Origin: Lamellibrachia columna
Lineage: Eukaryota; Annelida; Polychaeta; Sabellida; Siboglinidae
Assembly: GCA_963662155.1 (NCBI GenBank)
Contig: OY759268.1
Location: forward strand, 57,777,469 to 57,841,468
DNA length: 64,000 nt
Direction of reading: 5' to 3'
Made by a program: the position numbers and the translations under genes
Shown here: positions 50,471 to 60,703 of the stretch, piece after piece
Layout: each line of letters begins with the position of its first letter
How positions within the stretch are numbered: the first letter of the stretch is position 1
The notes under the pieces: model-generated
Seen by the model: only the letters and a program-made list of their open reading frames with translations
What the model was told of the DNA's origin: nothing
Databases searched by the model: none

Positions 50471-53400
50471 ATGATTTAGACGATAATATAACAAGCAACA
50501 TACTGAAATGTGTAGATGAAACAACATTTTTATGCAAAATAACTACACAAGTCCAGTGTATGTTGAAATAGGCCAAAATATGACATTTAATTTATTAATT
50601 AATGAGCCGGAAATTAGGCAAGCATACATCATCAAATTGCATCACATAATCACAGCAATCATGCCGGCCCCCAAAAGGTGTTTACACATAATAATTATTA
50701 AATTATGCCTAGTTGCTCCCCACTACCAGAACTATCTATTCCAATACTGATTGTTATTTACAATTCACATGGTATCGGTGGTGGTCACTCTGCCAAAAAC
50801 GCGCAGGCAAAACCTCGTGTACAATTCTGTAACAGGGAAAAGCGTCAAAGCATTAAGTGCATCTTAATAACCCAACTACCGGTTGTGCTGTCTACCTTAT
50901 GGTGCACGGAGGAGGGTGGGAACGAATACGTTTGACAAGATGATTTAACAATGAACTGGCTAGGAAAACTGGTCTTGCATAAAACCAACAATTTAGCAAT
51001 AGATAACAATTAACAAGTGACAATAACAATTCGGAATATTTGCCGAGGATAAGTCTCACAACGACCCAGGCTTGTTTAGAAATCGAGTGAGGCTGGATCT
51101 AGGTGATGCGGCTGCTTAGTGTCCTCGATACCAGGTTATTCTGCATTAGACCAACCCTGGTATCGAGGATGGTCTAATGCAGAATAACAATGCAGATCCA
51201 GTGTAGAGTGAAATAGGTCAAATCAATCACATTTATTTCAGTAATTACGAGCTAGCAATTATGCAAGCATCCACCAACAAAACGACATACATCATCACAG
51301 CAAGCATGCCGGCCCCCACATGCTGTGTACGAGTGATATCTACAATTCACAGACATATTATGCCAGACTACCAAACATTGATAATGATTCAAGTACTAAC
51401 TATATTACTACTGACTGGAATTTACCATTCACACTGTATATGTGGGGTCTCTCCACAACTAGGTCATCCAAAATCCACTCTGACTGACCCCAACCCAAAA
51501 CACTTTTTAAAAAACCTGTCTGTCAGTGCAAATGCTAATTACGATGTAGCTGTTGACTCCGCCCCTGTCAGAGCCTAGGCTACATCCCACCACAATGTAA
51601 CTGCCTACAGACCCTGGTTAAGATATAACTGTCGACTCCGCCCCTGTCAGAGCCTAGGCTACATCCCACCACAATGTCACTGCCTACAGACCCTGGTTAA
51701 GATATAGCTGTCGACTCCACCCCTGTCAGAGCCTAGGCTACATCCCATCACAATGTCAATGCCTACAGACCCTGGTTAATATATAGCTGTCGACTCCGCC
51801 CCTGTCAGAGCCTAGGCTACATCCCACCACAATGCCACTGCCTACAGACCCTGGTTAAGATATAGCTGTCGACTCCGCCCCTGTCAGAGCCTAGGCTACA
51901 TCCCACCACAATGTCACTTCCTACAGACCCTGGTTAAGATATAGCTGTCGACTCCGCCCCTGTCAGAGCCTAGGCTACATCCCACCGCAATGTCACTGCC
52001 TACAGACCCTGGTTAAGATATAGCTGTCGACTCCGCCCCTGTCAGAGCCTAGGCTACATCCCACCACAATGTCACTGCCTACAGACCCTGGTTAAGATAT
52101 AGCTGTCGACTCCGCCCCTGTCAGAGCCTAGGCTACATCCCACCGCAATGTCACTACCTACAGACCTTGGTTAAGATATAACTGATGTGGAATGGCACTG
52201 TCGCTGGTTCACAATTGACCCATGGAGCCAGTGCCCGGAAGTCATCGATCCAGAGCTGCTGGCGACACTGGCGAGGGCATTGATCATGGTCTAGGCATGT
52301 GCTGGGCAATGGTTGTTGACTTATGTACTTGCAATTTTGGGCATCTAAATGCAGGGTGGTTACCCCTACACCCTCTGCAGATATGTTTGAAGTGACATGG
52401 GTTGTGGTTACACTGGGACCTGTTATATGCGAAGCAGACGCCGGCCCCTCTGTTGCCTGTACCCCTGTCAAAAAAGGGAGATACCACCATTGTAGCCCCC
52501 CACCCCGGGCTGCTATGCTGTGTTCAACCACATCTCTAATTCACGCTGTCCCAAGCCCAACTCTCCATACCTCTCATGGCTCTGAACGACTCGTCATACC
52601 CTTGCCAGTTACTCCCTCGCACTGTCAGATTCCTCACAGTCTGCATATATTTCAGCATATTGGGCGCTTCCATGGCATTGCCAGGCTTGACTTGACGAAG
52701 CCACTGGTGCAGAAGCAGACAGTGACGCCATCTGGCGAACAACAGATGCTGCCGTAGCAGCACTCTGGTGCCATCTGCATACTGTAACAGCAACTAAAAA
52801 GGTGTCCACTGTACAACCCCAGCGATCACAAACCGCAGCACCTGGAACCAGTTGTGTCATTACAAACCATGGATCAATGGCAACCCATATCTAAACATAA
52901 CATTCCGGCTGTAATGGTTGTATCAATTTACCGCTTAATGGTAAAAGCATACCTCCATCGGTCACCTCTGTCATGGCAGGTTACTATGAAACGAGCCATT
53001 TACACTACATGGCTAAATAAAACTCATCTTCCATTTACGCTGCATGGTTTAAGAAAACTTATCTTACATTTACACAGGTTGGCTTAACAAAACTTATCTT
53101 CCATTTACACTGCCTAGTTTAACAAAACTTATCTTTCATTTACACCGCATTGACAGAAACTACTCTATTTTTGTGCATGTGCTATCCAAGTTTACATGTC
53201 CACATTACAGGGGTTAAGCAATGGTTAACAAAACTTCCGCCTCCACTGTTTGGATTAGTAAACTAATTCCATGATTACACTGCCCGGAATAACCAAACAT
53301 CTCCATTGACACCATACGGAATCATCCAAGATATCCATTTCCACTGCACGGAATCATCCAATATACCCGTTTCCACCGCACGGAATCACCATACCTTTCC

Positions 53401-56400
53401 ATTTCCACTGGATGGAATCACCAAACCTTTCCGTTTCCACAACACGGAATCACTAAACCTTTCCGTTTCCACCACATGGAATCACCAAACCTTTCCGTTT
53501 CCACCACACGGAATCACCAAACCTTTCCATTTCCACTGCACGGAATCACCAAACCTTTCCGTTTCTACTGCACGGAATCACCAAACCTTTCCGTTTCCAC
53601 CACACATAATCACCAAACCTTTCCGTTTCCACCACACGGAATCACCAAACCTTTCCGTTTCCACTGCACGGAATCACCAAACCTTTCCGTTTCCACCACA
53701 CGGAATCACCAAACCTTTCCGTTTCCACTGCACGGAATCACTAAACCTTTCCGTTTCCACCACACGGAATCACCAAACCTTTCCGTTTCATCCACACGGA
53801 ATCACCAAACCTTTCCGTTTCCACTGCACGGAATCACCAAACCTTTCCGTTTCCACCGCATCAATCTCAAAATGGCGGAAGTAGGTCATCATTGCTACCG
53901 TTGTCCAAAAACCCTCACCAAAAAAACACTCAAAACTATTAACCGACCAACAAAACTATTCTAGAATTAACTCCAACAATTAGCAACTCCAACAATTAAC
54001 AAGAATAACAAGTAGCAATAACAATCGTAGCTGAGATTTTGCAGAGCAGAAGTGAACACTTGTACCAAACGAATCCGCGCTTGGGCATAATTAGGCTGAT
54101 GCCCTACATTATCATGCCGCCGGTTATATGTAATAACCGTGTCATATTTTTTGCCCTGTTATCCAGATTTAAATCCTTTATGCGCCGCTGTCACATCAGT
54201 TCAGTTATGCGCCGCTGTCACATCAATTCAGTTGTGCGCCCCGTCACATAAATTCAGTTATGCGCCGCTGTCACATAAATTCATTTAGAAAGGTTAAACT
54301 GATTTTGTTAAACAACATTTGCAAACCTTTTCCTAACAAATTAGTTAAATGGTCTGAAAAATAGCATACGTTATTAAATTTTGGGAGATATAAATGTCTA
54401 CACGCAGAACACTGGAACTTGTATGTAAGTTATACAATGGGAGATACTGCTCTATATGTATTACCGTAAAAGAAAAAGACTTAGGAGTAACTGTAAATGT
54501 TAATATGAAATGTTCAGATCAGTGCTGCAGTGTGGCATTGCAACTTCAAGGAGTAATAAAATTATTGGGTTGATTAGGAAAAATATAACATATGAGGAAA
54601 AATATATAATTTTACCTTTGTATAAAGCAGTAGTTAGGCCTCATTTAAAATACTGTATACAAGCTTGGAGACCATATCTTAAGGAGGATAGAAATACGCT
54701 TGAACGAATACAGAGGAGGGCAACTAAAATAAAATGAATTCGTAATACGTTCGTGTTAAAAAAAAAAATTATCAATGTCATCAGTGATACTGTCATTCTT
54801 ATATGTATGTAATTGATTTATTTGGGGATTTCTGTTTGTAGACATATTTGTAAAATATATAGTGATTACTGTATTCATAACAATTGTCTTGTTGAAATGT
54901 ATTGTTATTTCTGGTTTAGATGGTAATATTGCAGTTTTAAAATGTTTCGAATGTCATGTTGGTATTGCCATATCACTGCAACAAAAGGGTGTCCGGCCAT
55001 TCTTTCACGGTGTCAGAAAAACAATATAATTTATGAGGTAAATTGTGACCCTATTTAGCCCACTGTAGTCAGTGCCATGACAAGCAAACGTTTGAGGTTT
55101 GGCTTGTTGAAATGTAGAAACAAGTTTGGTTAAATATTAGTTTTATATCTTAAAAGAATGATTAATTCCATCAAGGGATACACTGCTTTCTATGTTTGAT
55201 TTATTTTAGCCATAAAGAGCCACACAAAAGCAGCCACTTTGTTAAGGAACTGGAGAATACGAAGAGTCGTGTGTTTCCAAATAAAACAGATTGGGTAAGA
55301 ACCAACAGGTCAATATTTGTGTATACTTCATTCACTTGTATAATATATAGTAAACCTCTAATATTAGTGCCTAGATATTATACCATTAAGTGAATTGTCC
55401 TACAACTTAATATTATGTGATTGTTGTATTGTGACTATTATGTGATTTTAATCAGATTGTAGTGATCATTTCAGTATTTTTACAGTTTCAAGTTTGTTAA
55501 CATTTTCATTGTGTGAGCAATAAAGGTTGTGAACAATTGGTGTACATTTCTTACAGGAAAGTCTCAGTATTGTGCCCCTGTATAGAGCTGATAGCAAACA
55601 GCTCCATAAACGCTACACCTCGACCTATACAGCATCCATTTGCAAGCTCATTCGCACAATGAGAAATATCCAAAATCACTATGGCGATCAGTAAGTTTCT
55701 TTCATTGTTATCTTCTGACGAAAATATCGTCCTGTAAATCATGAACAGCTATGTCTTCAGTTTCAAATATTATGTTTCATTCCATTTTCCAAGCATTCAC
55801 ATTACACTTACCTGTTATCCAGAAGTATTCGCAAACTTAAATTAGCTTACTTGAAACTATATCTAAAGACATTGTGTTCTGCTCTATCATTATGTGACCC
55901 ATCGCTACGTGAATGCTAAATAAAGCAACAGGAAATGTTCAAATTTTAATAGACCACATGATGCATAAATAGCCTCCATGTGAGTTTATCTCTCATTATT
56001 GAACAGGTGTTATTTGGCTAAAACGTACTAGTAGTAAACTTAGTCCAAGCAAAAGTTACTGAAAAATCACCATGCTGATAAATTCTGTAACATTTTGATT
56101 AATTAGAATACATTAGCAATTATATTTTTATTTGTGCATTTCTTTGTATTTGCGTACAGCAACTATTAACTTTGGCTACAATTCTACATTTGATGACATA
56201 ATACACATTAATAATGTAATAATATCAACATAATTTAATTTATATGTAATGACCTATTACATTTCTTTGCTACATGAACCTGTTTGTTGCTGCAGGCATG
56301 AGACGGTCAGAGATGAACTGGGAGATGATCCCTTCTCCTACTTCAACACAAACTTTCCTCGTTTGGTGTTTGAGACACACAAAGTTGTCACAGAATTTCC

Positions 56401-59400
56401 TGAGAAGAAGAAGCTGTTGTCTGACTTTCCCTGTGCTAGAAAAGAGACACAGGTATTACATAGTATATGACAAAAAATAATATCTAGTCAAATAATTTAA
56501 CATTCAGAGTATTAATGGGCTTCGTTCTCAGATTGTGTTGGAAAACCATCAATACCAAACGTACGCATGCATGGACGCGCGTGCACACACACTTAACAAT
56601 ACTAATGGTGTACCACAATACAACATACTTACTTGACAATATTAATGGTGTACCACAATGGCATACACACTTATAGTCCAGCGAACGTGAGTAGATTGTG
56701 CACTTTTTGATAAAAGCAAGACACTTGGCTCATCTATTCTATATACCAAGGGAGCCATTTTAAAGATTGGAGGCATTCCAGATTTTGCTGCGTTCAGAAA
56801 TGGCGGCTATTAAAAACATTTAATGGCCGCCACATTCAATTTCCCCATATCTTTCCCCATATCCCTTTATCTTAGGTTTCAGGGTGAGAAACATTTAAAT
56901 TGTTTTCTTTTGAACTTGTCCGACATTCGTATCCGCCATTCTTAAAGATGGCGGTCGTCAATACAAATGTCATGATATCTTAACAACTCGTTCACATAGA
57001 GCTGTATTGTTTATGTTTTTGTATAGATTGGTCGGTAGCGATTCCAAAAAATTTACTTTTGCCCTTCCCCGACATTCGTATATGCGTCATTTTTTAAAAT
57101 GGCGCCCATCAAAGCCTATTATTCCCATATCTTTAGAACTACACAACCTAGAGCCACAAAGCCAAAATATAGGTTTTTTAGATACGATGATTTCAAATAT
57201 ATTACTTTTGACCTTCATTGACTTTCAGATATTCGCCGTTTTGAAAGATGGTGCCTGACAAAGCCTGTTATACTCAAATCTTAAGATGTACTTGTAGTTG
57301 ATGCAAAATATAGGTCATCAGGTGCGACGATTTTAAAGGTGTTACTTACATATTCTCTAAAACAGGCAAAGTCACTTCAAACATTAATTTAATTACGTTA
57401 TAATGATGCTGCCTACCCCCCTAAATCGACACCAAGGATTCCCAAACAGTTCCAACATCCCGCTGACATCCACCGCATTTGCAAAGCATTGTGCAGCGCA
57501 GGTTGGCTTTTAAACACCGACACTGTTCTCTGCAGCCTTTCGTGCAGCTACTCTTGATGATCGCACGGCCAGCTGTACCTGCAGGTTGAAGTGTCATCCA
57601 CTGCACTTCCTATTCAAGCACATCCCCCTTTCGAGTCCAGCCGACGTCTTCTGAACTGGGCAGGTGTTGTGCTTTCAGCAGGGCCTGGCCCCAGACGTGG
57701 CCAGCCAGGTAGACCACTCAGAGCAGGTGTTGTATGAGGGCATCCTGCGTTGATGGAATCTTCCCGATCTCCCATCCTTTCTGCATAAAGAGGATCTGAC
57801 TGGCGCGGTTCACATCGTCCTCAGAACTGCCCCCGTCGTATAGTACAACAGTATACCTCTTGATGGTTGGTAGAACTTCTCTCAGGACAGCTGCCGAGGG
57901 AGTGTTTGCAAGAGCACACAGCGCAGGCGTTACACTACTGAAAGCATTCCATGATGCCCAAGCCATGCGTTTGCCTCTTCCAGCGAAACCCGGTCAGTGA
58001 ATGGAAGACTAGCAGTGCCTTGCACTTGTCAACACCAAGCACGTGTGCAATGGCAGTTGCATCGACGTATCCGAATGATTTCCTTGTGCCGATCACTACC
58101 ACAAGACTTTCACTGCCAAGTCTTCGAGCAAAGCTGACAGTTAGTACAACAATGTCAGTATCAACAGTTCTTATGACAATCTTCTGTCTTCCCTGTTTGC
58201 AATAGCATTCTGGTATCCGCCTACTTCTTCGTTTGTACACGGTGATAGCCACTCCGCGTTAGTTGCCTTTCTGAGCACAGCACCTCGTCTCCATGTGTGA
58301 TCACCGCCTTGCCACGAAATGTTTCGGTAGTCACTTGTTCACTTAACAGGTGAAATAGTTCTGTCTTGTTGTCATTCTCTCACAAGAACTCTGGCCAGTT
58401 TGTAGGTAACTTCTTTCGACCCTCAACTCGTCTCCTTGTCCCCTTCCATCTTTTTCTCCGTGTAGTATTCTTGAGGCTGTCAAGTCTGTACACATTGAAA
58501 ACAATGTCAACACGACAAACATAACCGACAAACTGTCTCCTGATGTGTTCCATGAACATGGATGCAGTCATCGAACGTTTCAGACATAGCAGGCTTGAGG
58601 ATGTTAATAAGAGCTACGCCGTCAGTGATGATCATATGAGCTTCTCTCTGCGAGCAGGTACTGTCATTTTGCGGCACCAGGTCTTCTAGGCACTGAAGTA
58701 GTTCAGTTCAGCCTTTGTACTGAGCCTCATGTTGCCGTAGTCTGACAGTGACCGGGGAAATGAGTGATTCTCATGTTGGAAAAAATCATCGAGATCAGCG
58801 TCGCATACTTGGCAGGCGATGTACAATGTTGAAAACAAGTTGCTCTCATGTTTCAAGGACAACAACTGTGGTTGTGCATGTGATTTTCGTTTGCCAAGAT
58901 GTCGACTGAAGAGACGCAGCGTGTTCTTTCGGATTGTTTCATTGACTGTGTTTGTGCGGTCCACCAGACGTTTCTTAAAAAAATCCTTGCGTTGGTCTTC
59001 TCCAAGTTTCTTCATCTTGCTGACGGAATCAACAACTGCTACCTCTGCCACCACACGTGTGTCAAGAACTAGGATATCTCCACTGGTATCCCAGAAAAGG
59101 TAGCCCATCTCCTTCATTGTCGTGATCAGAGACCCACTGTTATAAGCAGTAGCCACAATAATGGATATATGAAGCTAGAACAGGTGTATATCTTAATTGG
59201 ATAGCATGTGCACAAATAAAGGATGTTACCAAGCAGGGGTTTCATTTTCCGTGTCCATTCACCCACACACACACTCTTTTTAATACAAGCCAAAATAACT
59301 TGCTGTGATAAGATAATGGAGTAATGAGCACTTTCACTAGGCAGCAAACGGCGCTATTTAAGACCACACATTATTGTTTTACCTGGCTTGTCCTCGTGGT

Positions 59401-60663
59401 GACTGGGTTGAGATGTAGCTTTTGTCTTCCCCAGTCCATCGTTGACAACCAGCGCCATTTCTGTAATGCCGCTGGCTTCTCAGTAAGGCCGACTGTTCCC
59501 CCATCTTATTTCACACAGGCATGGTTCTACTTGTGGCTCTCGTCCTATGGCATCCTGGAAAATGGTCCATGTGTCTTGTTGACTGTGAACTTGCCTTCGC
59601 AAAATGCTCTGAATACATCTGGGTGTTTGACTTGTAGTGTTCCCATATCCCGCATAGTTGTAGTGGTCAAGCGCGTGGAAGAGCCATTGTAGGTTCATCA
59701 AGGCGTCCACGTAGAGAAGGAAATTGTCTTCGTGAATGTCTGTCCCATGTCATCACATCCAACTCTATCTTCAGCACAAGCTGCCCGAACTGGAATTGTG
59801 GACTTCGCTCTGCCCTCTGTTTACGCCAATCTTCAAATGACAACGCTGCAGCTTCTGATTGAGAGGTTATACACTCGGTGTAAGCGAGGTGCATCCAAAA
59901 ACATACATTATCAAATCAGTTGTTTGGCTCTAGGTGATGTAGTTCTTAAGATATGCGGATAATAAGCTTAGTCGGGCCCCCTCTTTCAAAATGGAGGATA
60001 TATGAATGTCAACAAAGGTCAACATTAATATATGTGAAATCGTTGTATCAAAAAACCTAAATTTTGACATAAACTTTGTGGCTCTAGGTTATGTAGTTCT
60101 TAAGATACAGGCTTTGATGTGCGCCATTTTTAAACATGGCGAATACATGAATGTCGGCGAAAGTCGTAACATATTTGAAATTGCTGCCCACAAATCTATG
60201 CAAATACATTCAAATAATGGCTCTACGTGATGGAGTCGCTAAGATATCGTGACATTTGTATTGACGACCGCCATCTTTAAAAATGGCGGATGTTAATGTC
60301 GGAGAAGTTCAATAGTAAAATATATGAATTCTTTGAACACAACAACCTATACATAGACATCTAAAGTATGGCGCTACGTGTCGCAGTTAAGATATGGTGA
60401 AATTTAATTTGGCGGCCATTAAAAAAATGGCTGCCATTTCAGAACGCATCAAAATCTGGAGTGCCTCCAATCTTCAAAATGGTTCCCCTGGTATGTAGAA
60501 TACATGTGTAAGTTTCTTGCTTTTATTAAAAAGTGCACAATTCCGTCATTTATCTTCACATATCCGCTGGACTATAGCAATACCAATGGTGTACCACAAT
60601 ACCACTTAACAAAATCAATAGTGTACCATAATAGCACACACACTTAGCAATACTGGTGATGCT

Positions 60664-60703
<40 letters not shown>

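Larger units (their letters stand above)
50541..54282. mobile_element. 3.7-kb satellite-bearing composite element inserted in a LINE
   Basis: The LINE sequence stops at ...GAAACAACATTT and restarts at CATTTAGAAAGGTTAAACTG, so everything between is an insertion. CATTT flanks both sides and may be the target duplication. Inside are repeat A (50541-51150), an inverted junction (51128-51190), a second related unit (51172-51535), eight 79-bp units (51535-52185), a spacer, TTTACACCGCATGG repeats and a 32-bp array (53330-53865), a stretch shared with 33.2-33.6 kb, and four 26-bp GTTATGCGCCGCTGTCACAT units (about 54177-54282). Parts in the same order recur at 3205-5780. No protein is encoded. Central tandem arrays in a non-autonomous element recall the 'pearl' or Helitron-related elements of bivalves, but I see no proof of that class. 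Confidence 0.72.
56674..60574 (-). mobile_element. 3.9-kb DNA transposon with long TIRs and TA duplication
   Basis: The ends are TAGTCCAGCG (56674) and CGCTGGACTA (60574), with TA on each side. The flanking short tandem repeat supplies the empty site: ACACTTAGCAATAC is present unbroken at 60638, while here ACACTTA|element|TAGCAATAC is seen. That establishes the borders and a TA duplication. Imperfect TIRs of about 630 bp (56674-57300 and 59935-60574) contain internal repeats built around GCCATTTTTAAAGATGGCG. The interior is a decayed minus-strand gene (59894-57421). The superfamily is unknown to me: TA duplications occur in Tc1/mariner, but the coding region is not a DDE transposase I recognise. 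Confidence 0.85.

Noticed and set aside
53306..53964. 192- and 162-codon frames reading '[12 protein letters not shown]'-like repeats
   Set aside because: The 32-bp satellite is open in two frames at once, which is not expected of a gene.
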